Assembly (NCBI RefSeq): GCF_001457025.1
Contig: NZ_KQ758606.1
Span: 124,001 to 188,000 of the forward strand
Direction of reading: 5' to 3'
DNA from: Pseudarthrobacter enclensis
GTDB taxonomy: Bacteria > Actinomycetota > Actinomycetes > Actinomycetales > Micrococcaceae
Length of the DNA stretch: 64,000 nt
The stretch's first letter is position 1, and each line of letters begins with the position of its first letter. This document shows, in pieces, positions 24,913 to 33,516 of this stretch. Both the position numbers and the translations under genes were made by a program. The notes under the pieces are model-generated. The model had not been told where the DNA came from. It saw only the letters and a list, made by a program, of their open reading frames with translations, and ran no database searches.

Positions 24913-26325
24913 TTATTTGCTCAGGTTGGCGAGCCGCTCGGGGCTCAGGAGTTCCTGCAGCTGGGTGGCGGTGAGTAGCCCGTGTTCCAGGACCAGCTCG
25001 GCCACGCCCCGGCCGGTGGCCAGGGCTTCCTGCGCGATGGCCGTGGCGGTGGCGTAGCCCAGGTGGGGGTTCAGGGCGGTGACCAGGCCGATGGACTGTT
25101 CCACCGTGAGCCGCAGGTGTTCGGAGTTGGCAGTGATGCCGCGGATGCAGCGCGCCGTCAGGGTGCGGCAGGCTGCTTCCAGGTGGGAGATGCTCTTGTG
25201 GAGGCTGTGCACGATCACGGGTTCGAAGGCGTTCAGCTGGAGCTGCCCGGCCTCGGCGGCCATGGTGATGGTGACGTCGTTGCCGATCACCTCGTAGGCC
25301 ACCTGGGAGACCACTTCCGGGATCACCGGGTTGATCTTGCCGGGCATGATGGAGGAGCCGGACTGGACGGCCGGCAGGTTGATCTCGCCCAGGCCCGCGC
25401 GGGGGCCGGAGGAGAGCAGTCGGAGGTCGTTGCAGATCTTGGAGAGCTTGACGGCCACGCGCTTGAGCACGCCGGAGAGGTGGACGAACGCGCCCACGTC
25501 CTGGGTGGCTTCGATGAGGTCGACGGCAGTCACCAGCGGCAGGCCGGTGACCTCGGCCAGGTGCCGGCAGGCTGCGTCGGCGTAGCCGGCCGGGGCGTTC
25601 AGCCCGGTGCCGATGGCGGTGGCGCCGAGGTTGATTTCGTGGATCAGGAGTTCGGCTTCGGCCAGGCGGAGCCGGTCCTCGCCAATGGTCACGGCGTAGC
25701 TGCCGAATTCCTGGCCCAGGGTCATGGGGACGGCGTCCTGCAGCTGCGTGCGGCCCATTTTCACCACGGTGCGGAATTCTCCGGCCTTGGCGGCGCAGGC
25801 TTCTTCCAGTTCCTCGAGGGCCGCCAGCAGTTCCCGGGCAGCAAAGATGGTGCCGAGCTTGACCGCCGTGGGGTAGACGTCGTTGGTGGACTGGCTGAGG
25901 TTGACGTGGTCGTTCGGGTGCAGGCGGGAGTAGTCGCCCTTGGGGTGGCCCAGGATCTCCAGCGCCCGGTTGGCGATGACCTCATTGGCGTTCATGTTCG
26001 ACGACGTCCCGGCACCGCCCTGGATGACGTCCACCACGAACTGGTCGGCGAGCTTGCCGTCCAGGATGTCCTGGCAGGCCTGTTCGATGGCTGCGGTGCG
26101 TTCAGCATCCAGCAGGCCGAGGTCGCGGTTGGTGCGGGCGGCGGCGAGCTTGACCGCCGCCAGGCCGCGGACCAGGTGCAGGTTGGTGGAGAGCTTCTGG
26201 CCGGTGATGGGGAAGTTTTCCACGGCGCGCAGGGTGTGCACACCCCAGTATGCGTCGGCGGGAACGTCGCGGTCACCGAGCAGGTCGTGCTCGGACCGGA
26301 AACCGGCGTTTGGTGTGGTGGTCAT
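24913..26325 (-). CDS. aspA: Aspartate ammonia-lyase
   Basis: A 470-residue member of the fumarase/aspartase superfamily, converting L-aspartate to fumarate and ammonia. The superfamily signature GSSIMPGKINP (catalytic serine in the mobile loop) is exact. Upstream are GAGTSSNMNANEVIANRALE and HPNDHVNLSQSTNDVYP, with the substrate residues that favour aspartase over fumarase, and GRTQLQDAVPMTLGQEF. It sits between asparaginase and the amino-acid permease, so asparagine would be converted in two steps to fumarate and two ammonium ions. Gap to asparaginase is 57 bp. Confidence 0.93.
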   Translation of the reverse strand: MTTTPNAGFRSEHDLLGDRDVPADAYWGVHTLRAVENFPITGQKLSTNLHLVRGLAAVKLAAARTNRDLGLLDAERTAAIEQACQDILDGKLADQFVVDVIQGGAGTSSNMNANEVIANRALEILGHPKGDYSRLHPNDHVNLSQSTNDVYPTAVKLGTIFAARELLAALEELEEACAAKAGEFRTVVKMGRTQLQDAVPMTLGQEFGSYAVTIGEDRLRLAEAELLIHEINLGATAIGTGLNAPAGYADAACRHLAEVTGLPLVTAVDLIEATQDVGAFVHLSGVLKRVAVKLSKICNDLRLLSSGPRAGLGEINLPAVQSGSSIMPGKINPVIPEVVSQVAYEVIGNDVTITMAAEAGQLQLNAFEPVIVHSLHKSISHLEAACRTLTARCIRGITANSEHLRLTVEQSIGLVTALNPHLGYATATAIAQEALATGRGVAELVLEHGLLTATQLQELLSPERLANLSK

Positions 26326-26382
26326 GGGGTCCTTACGGGGCGTCGTTGTCTGGTTCGGACAGGTACGGATCGGGAAAATTGG

Positions 26383-27426
26383 TCAGGAAGCGTGGTTCAG
26401 GAAATCGGTGGCCTGGAGCAGGCCGACGGGCAGCCCGCCGCCCAGCACGGGAGCGGTGGCAATGGATTCCAGGGCGCCGGTGTCCACGCCCAGGGCGGCG
26501 AGGAGCCGGACGGTGGCGGGCATCCGGGCGCGGTCGCCGCCGTCGGAAATCTTCACGGCCACGGCGCCGCCATCGGCTAGGCCCACCAGCTGGACGCCCT
26601 CGAAACCGTCCTTGGCCACGGATCCCGGGAGCAGGCGCATGAGCTCGGTGACGTCGCGGCGCTCGCCGGCCACCATGTGCGGCTGCTGCTGCATGGCGCG
26701 CCCGACGGCGGCTTCCGCGCCGGGTGCGTCACCGCCGTCGTCCGTTGCCCGGGCGGCGGCAGCGGCAATTTTGCCGAAGGCGCCGGCCATGCCGCGCAGG
26801 GAGTGGGCGAAGAGCGGGGTGCCGCAGCCGTCGGTGCTGACCGCGGCCGGCTCCTCGCCGGTCAGTTCGGTGATGGTGGCTGCGACCAGCTGCTGGAGCG
26901 GGTGCCCGGGGTGCAGGTAGCCCTGGACAGGCCAGCCGTTGATGACGCAGGTGGCGGCCATGGCGGCGTGCTTGCCGGAGCAGTTTTGCGTGAGCCGGGT
27001 GGCGCTGCCGCCGTTGCGCAGCCATTCTTCGCGCTCTGCCGTGCCGTAGGGGAGGTCGGTGCTGTTTTCGAGCGCGGCGTCGTCCAGGCCGTGCAGCTCC
27101 AGGATGCGCCGGGCGCCGTCGCGGTGCAGGTTGTCGCCGGAGTGGCTGGCCGCTGCCAGGGCCAGGAGGTCAGCCGGCAGGTCCAGGCCGGCGCGGACCA
27201 TCGCCACGGCCTGCAGCGGCTTCAGTGAGGAGCGGGGGTAGAAGGGGGCCTCCGGATCCCCGGCGGTTGCCGCGGTGGAGCCGTCCGCGTGCAGGGCGAT
27301 GCCTGACCCGTAGTGGATGCTTTCCACCATGCCGCTGCGGACTGCCGCCACCAGCGGGGCATGCTGCGGCAGCGCCGACGGGTCCAGGGCAGGGGTGCGG
27401 GCAGCGGAAAACACGGGGGAGGGCAT
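26383..27426 (-). CDS. Class 3 (R. etli AII-type) L-asparaginase
   Basis: A 347-residue asparaginase of the PF06089 family, unrelated to the E. coli enzymes. Known active-site landmarks of this class are all present: the Ser-x-x-Lys pair in YPRSSLKPLQA, NCSGKHAAM with the zinc-binding Cys and Lys, and DGCGTPLFA with the second Cys. It hydrolyses L-asparagine to aspartate and ammonia in the cytoplasm, feeding the aspartase encoded next. ATG 27426 was chosen; the frame stays open further upstream but there it overlaps the regulator gene's 3' end. Gap to the regulator gene is 25 bp. Confidence 0.9.
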   Translation of the reverse strand: MPSPVFSAARTPALDPSALPQHAPLVAAVRSGMVESIHYGSGIALHADGSTAATAGDPEAPFYPRSSLKPLQAVAMVRAGLDLPADLLALAAASHSGDNLHRDGARRILELHGLDDAALENSTDLPYGTAEREEWLRNGGSATRLTQNCSGKHAAMAATCVINGWPVQGYLHPGHPLQQLVAATITELTGEEPAAVSTDGCGTPLFAHSLRGMAGAFGKIAAAAARATDDGGDAPGAEAAVGRAMQQQPHMVAGERRDVTELMRLLPGSVAKDGFEGVQLVGLADGGAVAVKISDGGDRARMPATVRLLAALGVDTGALESIATAPVLGGGLPVGLLQATDFLNHAS

Positions 27427-27451
27427 GGCGTCCTTGGGGTTGCTGGCTGGG

Positions 27452-28156
27452 TTAACTGTTGAGGATGGAGTCGAGGGCCTGGCCCACGGCATCCAGGTGG
27501 CGGGCCATGGCGGTGCGCGCGTTTTCCGCGGAACCGGACTCGATGGCGGCAAGGATGTCCTGGTGCTCGATGTCTGAGGCGTGCTGGCGGTCAGCCACCA
27601 TGTTCAGGGTCTCGGACTGGTGCGCCAAAGCGTCGCGGATGTCCGCCACCACGCTTTCGAACACCTTGTTGCCGCTGGCGCGGGCAATCGTGGCGTGGAA
27701 GGTGGAGTCCAGGGCCACCCAGGATTCGGGATCCGTTTCGGTGGCCATGGCGGCCATGATGTGGCGGAGGTTGTCCAGTTCCTCTTCCGTGCGCCGCTCG
27801 GCGGCGAGGCCTGCGGCGGGAATTTCGATGTGTGGGCGGGCTTCGGTCAAGTCCCGGGCGGAGTACTGGCCGAGGGTGAGGTCGTTGGCTACCTTGCTGG
27901 CCACCACGAAGGTGCCCTTGCCCGTCTTGGTGACGGTGAGCCCCAGTGCGGTGCAGGAGCGCAGGGCCTCCCGGATGACGGAGCGGCTGACGCCGTACTG
28001 CTGCGCGAGCGTTGCTTCGGAGCTCAGTTTGCTTCCGACGGGAACCATGCCGGACTCGATGTCGGCGCGCAGGGCGTTGAACACCGCTTCGGCGGCGCTG
28101 AGCCGCGCGAGGGGGACCACAGGCTGTCCTGCTGTCCGGCTGTCTGACAGGTTCAC
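27452..28156 (-). CDS. FadR-subfamily GntR regulator of the asparagine operon
   Basis: A ~234-residue GntR regulator with an N-terminal winged helix (LRADIESGMVPVGSKLSSEA, then QQYGVSRSVIREALRSCTAL) and an all-helical FCD effector domain (LDSTFHATIARASGN with the metal-binding Asp/His). FadR-type proteins sense organic or amino acids. The GTG at 28156 (reading MNLSDSRTAG) is chosen because it starts just before the fold; no strong RBS is seen and a longer form is possible. It heads the operon and is expected to control it. TGGCACC/GGTGTCA arms at 28167-28191 just upstream may be its operator. Confidence 0.85.
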   Translation of the reverse strand: MNLSDSRTAGQPVVPLARLSAAEAVFNALRADIESGMVPVGSKLSSEATLAQQYGVSRSVIREALRSCTALGLTVTKTGKGTFVVASKVANDLTLGQYSARDLTEARPHIEIPAAGLAAERRTEEELDNLRHIMAAMATETDPESWVALDSTFHATIARASGNKVFESVVADIRDALAHQSETLNMVADRQHASDIEHQDILAAIESGSAENARTAMARHLDAVGQALDSILNS

Positions 28157-28166
28157 GCTTAAAATA

Positions 28167-28191
28167 TGGCACCGGTCACACGAAGGTGTCA
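28167..28191. promoter_or_regulatory. Inverted repeat upstream of the FadR-type regulator
   Basis: TGGCACC (28167-28173) and GGTGTCA (28185-28191) form a 6-of-7 inverted repeat with an 11-bp spacer, 11-35 bp upstream of the regulator's start. It is a candidate autoregulatory operator for the asparagine operon. Confidence 0.4.
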
Positions 28192-28256
28192 AGCGCGGCC
28201 CGATGGCACCACGCCCGGCGCACCGCCAGAAGTCCGAAGTCGCCTTGGTCGTCATC

Positions 28257-28270
28257 GGCACGATCGTACC
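28257..28270. promoter_or_regulatory. hipBA operator copy 1 (imperfect)
   Basis: GGCACGATCGTACC, a 14-bp palindrome with one mismatched pair, 72 bp upstream of a second, perfect copy. It lies in the intergenic region between the FadR-type gene and hipB. Confidence 0.55.
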
Positions 28271-28328
28271 GTTCCCGGATCACGGCCCTTACGCTTCCGT
28301 CCAGTCCTTGCTAGGTTTTCTCTTAACC

Positions 28329-28342
28329 GGCACGATCGTGCC
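28329..28342. promoter_or_regulatory. hipBA operator copy 2 (perfect)
   Basis: GGCACGATCGTGCC is a perfect 14-bp palindrome 20 bp upstream of hipB. The near-identical copy at 28257 makes a cooperative HipB/HipAB operator pair likely. It differs from the E. coli TATCC-N8-GGATA site. Confidence 0.65.
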
Positions 28343-28361
28343 TTATGGAAGCGAGGCATGG

Positions 28362-28643
28362 ATGGCGATCGGAGCAATGGAAGCTGTTGCGGCGGAGGTG
28401 CGGGCACGGCGCACCGCGCTCCGGCTGACCCAGCGCGACCTCGCGGACATGGCCGGAGTGTCGGAACGGTTCGTCCGCTTCGTGGAGCGGGGCAAGCCGA
28501 GCGTCCAGCTGGATTCACTGATCAACGTCCTGGACACCCTGGGACTGGAACTCCGCATTGCGGACAGGGCAAACCGTGCTGAGCGTTCCCTGGCCGGGCA
28601 GGAGCGGGCCACGCACTCGCCGGACGGGGACGGAACGCCATGA
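28362..28643 (+). CDS. hipB: HipB-like XRE-family antitoxin
   Basis: A 93-residue antitoxin with one Cro/CI-type HTH: VRARRTALRLTQRDLADMAG followed by VSERFVRFVERGKPSVQLDS and the LINVLDTLGLELRI helix that often serves in dimerisation. The last ~25 residues are hydrophilic. It would neutralise HipA and repress the operon through the palindromes upstream. ATG 28362 or ATG 28377 could be the start; a weak GAGG precedes the first. Its stop overlaps the hipA start by 4 bp (ATGA), the coupling typical of toxin-antitoxin pairs. Confidence 0.88.
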   Translation: MAIGAMEAVAAEVRARRTALRLTQRDLADMAGVSERFVRFVERGKPSVQLDSLINVLDTLGLELRIADRANRAERSLAGQERATHSPDGDGTP

Positions 28644-29908
28644 GGCACCGGGTCGCTGATGTCTACAAGGCCGGGGTCCTGGCCGCCCGGCTGGAACGGC
28701 ACGACGGCGGAACGAGGTTCAGCTACCTGCCCGCCTACCTGGCAAGCGGGGGACCTGCCGTCGCCACCTCCCTGCCGCTCTCCGCCGAGCCGGTCTTCTC
28801 TGCAGCGGGAGCCGCCCCGCCATACTTCACTGGTCTGTTGCCCGAAGGCCGCCGGCTCAACGCGCTGCGGCGTTCGGTCAAAACCAGCGCCGATGATGAT
28901 CTCTCGCTCCTGATTGCGGCCGGCGGCAACCCGGTGGGGGACGTCCAGATCATTGGCCACGGCGAGCGGCTGGACCCGGACGAGCATGCCGTGGAGCTTG
29001 ACCCCCGCCGGCCGGTGGACTTCGAGGAACTCCTCGGGGACCCGGACCTGATCGATCCGGTGGCGCTCGCCGGCGTGCAGGACAAGCTCTCCGCCGGGAT
29101 GATCTCGCTGCCGGTGGCCGCCCAGGGACGGCGCTTCATCCTCAAACTCAATGCCCCGGAATTCCCGCACGTGGTGGAGAACGAGTACGTCATGTTCCGG
29201 TACGCCGCCAGGCTGCGGATTCCGCTGAGCCGCGTAGCCCTCATCCGGGACACCGCCGGCAGGCCAGGGCTCCTGGTGGAGCGGTTCGACCGGGTTCCTC
29301 CGGTGGATGCAGTGCCGGGCGGCCACGACGAGGTCCTGCGGCTCGCCGTCGAGGACGGGGCCCAGGTGCTGAAGCTGTATCCCGCGGACAAGTACAACGT
29401 GGGCTACGGCCAGGTCTGCCGGGCATTGGCCGGGCACTGTGCCGCGCCGCTGCCCGCGCTCCGTAACCTCGCCATGCAGGGCGTCTTCGCCTGGCTGACC
29501 GGCAACGGCGACCTGCACGCCAAGAACGTGTCCATGGTGCAGGACCCGAAGGCCGGCTGGATGATTGCGCCGGTCTACGACATCCCCTCCACGGTGGTGT
29601 ACGGGGACAAGACGCTGGCATTGGCCATTGACGGCAAACGTACAGGCATTTCCAAGCGCCACTTCCTGGGTTGGGCCACGGGCTTGGGGCTGCCCGAACG
29701 GGCTGCCGCCAAGGTTGTTGACGTGGCCCTGAAAGCCATCGGGCCCCTGGTCGCCGACCTCGAGACGGGCCGGGCCTTTACCGGCACCACCGGGCCGGGA
29801 AAGAACAGCGGAGGGAAGAACGACGACGGCGGGTCGCCGTTCCCGGACATGGTCACCAGGGCGTGGGTGAAGGAGCTGAAGCACCGCCGCAGGCTGCTGG
29901 AGGGGTAG
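28640..29908 (+). CDS. hipA: HipA-type toxin Ser/Thr kinase
   Basis: A 422-residue HipA-fold kinase. E. coli HipA phosphorylates glutamyl-tRNA synthetase and triggers persistence. Conserved elements are LLPEGRRLNALR (N-subdomain 1), the Gly-rich ATP loop AGVQDKLSAG (residues 144-153), VERFDR (213-218), the catalytic loop LTGNGDLHAKN with Asp291, and the metal-binding Asp314 in PVYDIPS. All catalytic positions look intact. A Gly/Asn/Asp-rich insert near the C-terminus (GPGKNSGGKNDDGG) is unusual. The target is unknown; notably the window also carries a GluRS paralogue (gluQ), but 12 kb away. Confidence 0.9.
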   Translation: MRHRVADVYKAGVLAARLERHDGGTRFSYLPAYLASGGPAVATSLPLSAEPVFSAAGAAPPYFTGLLPEGRRLNALRRSVKTSADDDLSLLIAAGGNPVGDVQIIGHGERLDPDEHAVELDPRRPVDFEELLGDPDLIDPVALAGVQDKLSAGMISLPVAAQGRRFILKLNAPEFPHVVENEYVMFRYAARLRIPLSRVALIRDTAGRPGLLVERFDRVPPVDAVPGGHDEVLRLAVEDGAQVLKLYPADKYNVGYGQVCRALAGHCAAPLPALRNLAMQGVFAWLTGNGDLHAKNVSMVQDPKAGWMIAPVYDIPSTVVYGDKTLALAIDGKRTGISKRHFLGWATGLGLPERAAAKVVDVALKAIGPLVADLETGRAFTGTTGPGKNSGGKNDDGGSPFPDMVTRAWVKELKHRRRLLEG

Positions 29909-29914
29909 GAACGC

Positions 29915-30925
29915 CTACCGGCTGGCGGCGGCGTCGTGCCAGTGCAGCACCCGAAGGGCGCGCAGGGTGTTCCACCGGCTGGGATGGCCGTCGCCGTCAT
30001 CAAGGTGGAAGTGGACCTTGCCCGGATGGCTGTTTTCCAGGAGCCAGGTTCCTGCCGGCTGCTGCTTTGACCGGACCAGCTCCACGGCTTCGGTGAGGCG
30101 GCCGTCGGGCGCCCCGCCCACGGCACGGAAGTAGTCCAGGCCGCGGAGGACGTCATAGAACCAGCGGGTGGGGTAGGAGAACAGCAGCCAGTCAGGGCTT
30201 GCGATTGCTCCGGTGGACTTCCGCCGCATCAGCCCGCGGTCCAGAAGGTATTCCTCGCCGCGTTTCCTGGCTGCCCGGGATTCGGCTGTCCCGCAGCCTG
30301 CCTCCTCATATTCCAGCAGGCCCTCGAGGACGCAGATGGTGCTGTGGAAGGAGGACCTCGTGGATCCGCGTTCGGCTTCGCAGTTCCAGCCGCCGTCGTC
30401 GAGCTGGTCCTGCAGTAGCCGTTCCACCACTGTGTGCACGGTCTCGCCGAAGTAGGACCCTATGGCTGCCGCCATCCCGTTGATGCAGGGTTCCGTCTCA
30501 CCGTCGAAGAAGGGCTGGTTGCTTTCGTCCCACCGGGCGTTGTCCCTTACCAGGGATACAGCGCGGCGGGCCTGCGGGCTGGCCGGGTCAAGGCCAAAGC
30601 CGCGCAAAAGCAGCAGGCTGTATGTGGTGGCGGTCCAGGGTTGGCCGTCAGCCTCCGGGCTGTCGGGTCCTGCGTCGCCGTGGTCCGTGCTGCCGGAGCC
30701 GTGGGTGTGGCTCTCCTCCGGCCAGTAGGTGGCGCCGTCCCATTGGCCGTCCTGCCCCTGGAGGCTCAGCAGGCGGGCACCCCAACCCGTGGTGGCAATC
30801 CGCCGGCGTTCCTCCGCCACCTCGCGGGCCGGTGCCCTGGCGAGGTCGCGCAGGACCTGCCAGCGGATGGCGGGGTCGGAGTCGAGCAGCCAGTCCAGGA
30901 CCCGGGTGGGCGGTGCCGTGGTCAC
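29915..30925 (-). CDS. Alpha-alpha toroid (squalene cyclase-like) protein
   Basis: A 336-residue protein built of Trp/Gly-rich helical repeats of the prenyltransferase/squalene-cyclase toroid: LSLQGQDGQWDGATYWPE, LQDQLDDGGWNCEAE and VRSKQQPAGTWLLENSHPG are QW-like motifs. The DxDD protonation motif of true cyclases is not visible, so cyclase activity is doubtful; many bacterial proteins of this shape are uncharacterised and may act on peptides or DNA-linked functions. Its start overlaps the stop of the next gene upstream by 4 bp (30922-30925), so it is translated second in a coupled pair. Convergent with hipA at 6 bp. Confidence 0.75.
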   Translation of the reverse strand: MTTAPPTRVLDWLLDSDPAIRWQVLRDLARAPAREVAEERRRIATTGWGARLLSLQGQDGQWDGATYWPEESHTHGSGSTDHGDAGPDSPEADGQPWTATTYSLLLLRGFGLDPASPQARRAVSLVRDNARWDESNQPFFDGETEPCINGMAAAIGSYFGETVHTVVERLLQDQLDDGGWNCEAERGSTRSSFHSTICVLEGLLEYEEAGCGTAESRAARKRGEEYLLDRGLMRRKSTGAIASPDWLLFSYPTRWFYDVLRGLDYFRAVGGAPDGRLTEAVELVRSKQQPAGTWLLENSHPGKVHFHLDDGDGHPSRWNTLRALRVLHWHDAAASR

Positions 30926-31539
30926 AGGTGCTGGATACCGGCCCGCTGCATGGCGTCCTTGTAGATGTCGACGTTCTTGGTGAGGATTTCCTCCTGCTTG
31001 GCCTCGGACACGGCGAACGCCCGCCCGCCCAAGGCGGTGGCCTTGTAGATCTTGATGCCGCTGTTCTTCAAGGACGAGTGGTACGTCTTTTCGTACAGTG
31101 TGAGGAAGGTGGAGGCGTCCGTCCCGTGGGCGATGATCGCCGAAACGCGGGAGTTGATTTTAAGGAACTGGCGGAAGGGGCGCAGGCCGTCTGTTTTTTC
31201 CTGGACGCTCAGGGCCGACGGGCTGCCGCTTTCCCGGACCCAGGGGTAGGCGTTCCACGGCATGACGTACCGAGGGTCGAGTTCGGCAAGCTCATAGATC
31301 TGGGTTGCGCGGCGTGCCGCTTCGTCATCGTTGTTGTGGGACATGAAGCCGGATTCGGTGCCCTTGCCGGGGCTGACGTGCAGGCTGACAATGCGGCATT
31401 CGTCCTCGTCGTGCACCGGGTCGATGTAGGGGACCGTGGAGCCCGGCTTCTTCTCCATAAGGTCGTCGCAAAGCTGCGTCACCTGCGCGATGTTCGGTTC
31501 CTGTAGAAGTGCTTTCTTTTCGTCCCAATCAACAGTCAC
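30922..31539 (-). CDS. Hypothetical protein, weakly uracil-DNA-glycosylase-like
   Basis: A 205-residue alpha/beta protein. The stretch AELDPRYVMPWNAYPWV recalls the active-site region of the uracil-DNA glycosylase superfamily, and SAIIAHGTDASTF has the right place for its second motif, but the usual HPS signature is absent. I cannot confirm the family. GTG 31539 is preceded by GAGGGAGAG and gives a compact protein; the frame is open for another ~65 codons that look random. It is coupled by a 4-bp overlap to the toroid gene. Confidence 0.6.
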   Translation of the reverse strand: MTVDWDEKKALLQEPNIAQVTQLCDDLMEKKPGSTVPYIDPVHDEDECRIVSLHVSPGKGTESGFMSHNNDDEAARRATQIYELAELDPRYVMPWNAYPWVRESGSPSALSVQEKTDGLRPFRQFLKINSRVSAIIAHGTDASTFLTLYEKTYHSSLKNSGIKIYKATALGGRAFAVSEAKQEEILTKNVDIYKDAMQRAGIQHL

Positions 31540-31730
31540 GATCTCTCCCTCAACAGCAATGCGTCCGGAAACAGGCGTCTGATGCCACTTTACGCTCCCC
31601 GCTCTGAGGGTGGGCAGGCGATTTTGCCGCGAAGCCCTATCAGCCTGCATCACTGCGGGCCAGCGGCGTGCCGGCCGCATTTCCGGGAGCACACTTGAGC
31701 CCGTTGGGCTGTATTGCTCACGGGTAGCTG

Positions 31731-33335
31731 TCACGGCCTGGTGGGCTCAGCAACCCGCCCCAGCACCTGCACGGAGGGCCGCGGACGCTGCGGGAGTGGG
31801 CCGGTGGGTATGGTCGGCCCCGTTGATGTCAGGACGGGCGGGCCCGGAGGCCTGGCCGGAACTGGGCGCGGCCCTGCACCACGCGGCTTTCCACTCGCAG
31901 GCGTGCCGGCCCCGGGGGAGCATCCCGCGCGAAACCCTAATCCTGGCAGTGTGCCGGGCGGTGTTCCAGGGAGTGGTGGCGCGGTTCCAGGGAGTGGTGG
32001 CGCCGTGGAGTGGTAGGCGTGGCCGGTGGGGGTGCGGAGTTGGACGGTGTGGCCGCCGGTGGTGCCTGTGCCTGTGCCTGTGCTGGTGGGGAGTGGTTTG
32101 GCTTTCCAGCCGGGGGTTTCTTTGGTGTGGTTGCAGGCTTCGCAGAGGCCTTGGCCGTTGTCGGTGGTGGTTTTGCCGCCGTGGTGCCAGGCGGTGATGT
32201 GGTCGTGATGGCGGATGGGCGCGTCGCAGTACGGTGTGCGGCAGGTGTCGTCCCGGATGTGGAGGAAGCGTTTGAGTGCTGGCGGGAAGAGCCGGGCTTT
32301 GGAGTCCATCGCGACCAGGTCCCCGGAGCCCGGTGCTGTGTAGAGTCGCCGGACCCAGAGGTCCAGTTCGGGTTCCAGGCCGCCGGCGGATGCATCGTTG
32401 GGATTGGCTGAAGTTCCGGGTTTTGCAGTACCTACCGGGTTTGTGATGAGGGTCCGGGCTGTTGCTGCGGGGACGATGCCGTAGCCGGGGATCCGGGCGG
32501 GTTCGGGGCCGGCGTGGAGGAGGGTGCGGTCGGTCATGATGAGCTGGAGTTCGATGCCCGTGATCCCGCCCGGGGTTCCGGTGAGCCGCTCGACGAGGGT
32601 GTCGGCCATGACTTGACCCCTCGAACGCGCGTCGCCGGTGGCGCGGCGGGTATCCGCTTCCTTACTGAGGGCGGCATACGCGGCGACGCCCTCGGCCACG
32701 GGGTGCAGCGCGGTCAGATAGGTCATGGTGTCCGGTGCCGGGCGCAGGGACACGGTCCTTTCAGTGACGGCCTTGGCGGCCCGCCGCGCCACCGACGCCG
32801 GGTCGCGCCGGTACGCGGCGGCCTTAACAGCGGAGATGATGGCCCGGTCCCCGGCACCGTCGAAGGTGCCGGTGTCGGCGGCGAGTTCCTCATCGACGCC
32901 GGCGCGGTCATCGGCGGTGAGGCAGATGGTTTCCCGCACGATGAGGGTGGTGCGCCATTCGTTCAGCTGCCCGCCCCGGAACGCGGCAAGGGTGTGCGGC
33001 ATTCCGGTCAGGGTTCTCGCCAAACCCAGCAGCCTTCCGCCGCGGGCCGGGGACTCCCGCCGCGCCAACGCTACCTGCGCCGCCACCCCCGCCCCGACCT
33101 GATCGGCGGGCACACCGGCGGCGGCCTGCTCCCGCCGCTGGGCCAGATCGAATGCCACCGTGATTTCGGCCTGTTTCGCAGCGGCCACGGACTTCACGTC
33201 CTCCAGCAACCGGAGTTGATCGATCATCCCGACCGCATCGGCAGCGACCGGCGCGTTGTCGAGCAGCGCGACGATGCGGGCAAGGGGCTCAGACCCCGTC
33301 ACCGCGTCCTCAGCCAGCCCCAACACCGCTTCCAT
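31731..33335 (-). CDS. DUF222 / HNH endonuclease domain protein (13E12-type)
   Basis: A 534-residue protein of the actinobacterial 13E12 family, usually present in many copies per genome. Residues ~1-330 are the helical DUF222 domain. The HNH nuclease motif near 400-450 is complete: CRTPYCDAPIRHHDHITAWH followed by GGKTTTDNGQGLCEACNHTK, with the Cys and His metal ligands. The C-terminal ~110 residues are low-complexity Thr/Gly and Pro-rich, containing a tandem PPLPGTA repeat encoded by a 20-bp direct repeat (around 31964 and 31984). ATG 33335 is preceded by GGAAGA. Function is unproven; the family is suspected to be selfish or defence-related. Confidence 0.88.
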   Translation of the reverse strand: MEAVLGLAEDAVTGSEPLARIVALLDNAPVAADAVGMIDQLRLLEDVKSVAAAKQAEITVAFDLAQRREQAAAGVPADQVGAGVAAQVALARRESPARGGRLLGLARTLTGMPHTLAAFRGGQLNEWRTTLIVRETICLTADDRAGVDEELAADTGTFDGAGDRAIISAVKAAAYRRDPASVARRAAKAVTERTVSLRPAPDTMTYLTALHPVAEGVAAYAALSKEADTRRATGDARSRGQVMADTLVERLTGTPGGITGIELQLIMTDRTLLHAGPEPARIPGYGIVPAATARTLITNPVGTAKPGTSANPNDASAGGLEPELDLWVRRLYTAPGSGDLVAMDSKARLFPPALKRFLHIRDDTCRTPYCDAPIRHHDHITAWHHGGKTTTDNGQGLCEACNHTKETPGWKAKPLPTSTGTGTGTTGGHTVQLRTPTGHAYHSTAPPLPGTAPPLPGTPPGTLPGLGFRAGCSPGAGTPASGKPRGAGPRPVPARPPGPPVLTSTGPTIPTGPLPQRPRPSVQVLGRVAEPTRP

Positions 33336-33516
33336 AACCAAAATCTTCCACCACCCACCAACATTCCCACCGGCCCACAACCCCTATGTGGAAAACCCCG
33401 CAGGGTCGGAAATTGGCGAGGGACGGCACGCCCCAGGCCAGACGGGACATCCTTGGAAACCACTAACGAGGCAAGCGGAAGCAGCCTTCCCGGTACCCCA
33501 GCGGAACGAACGGGCC

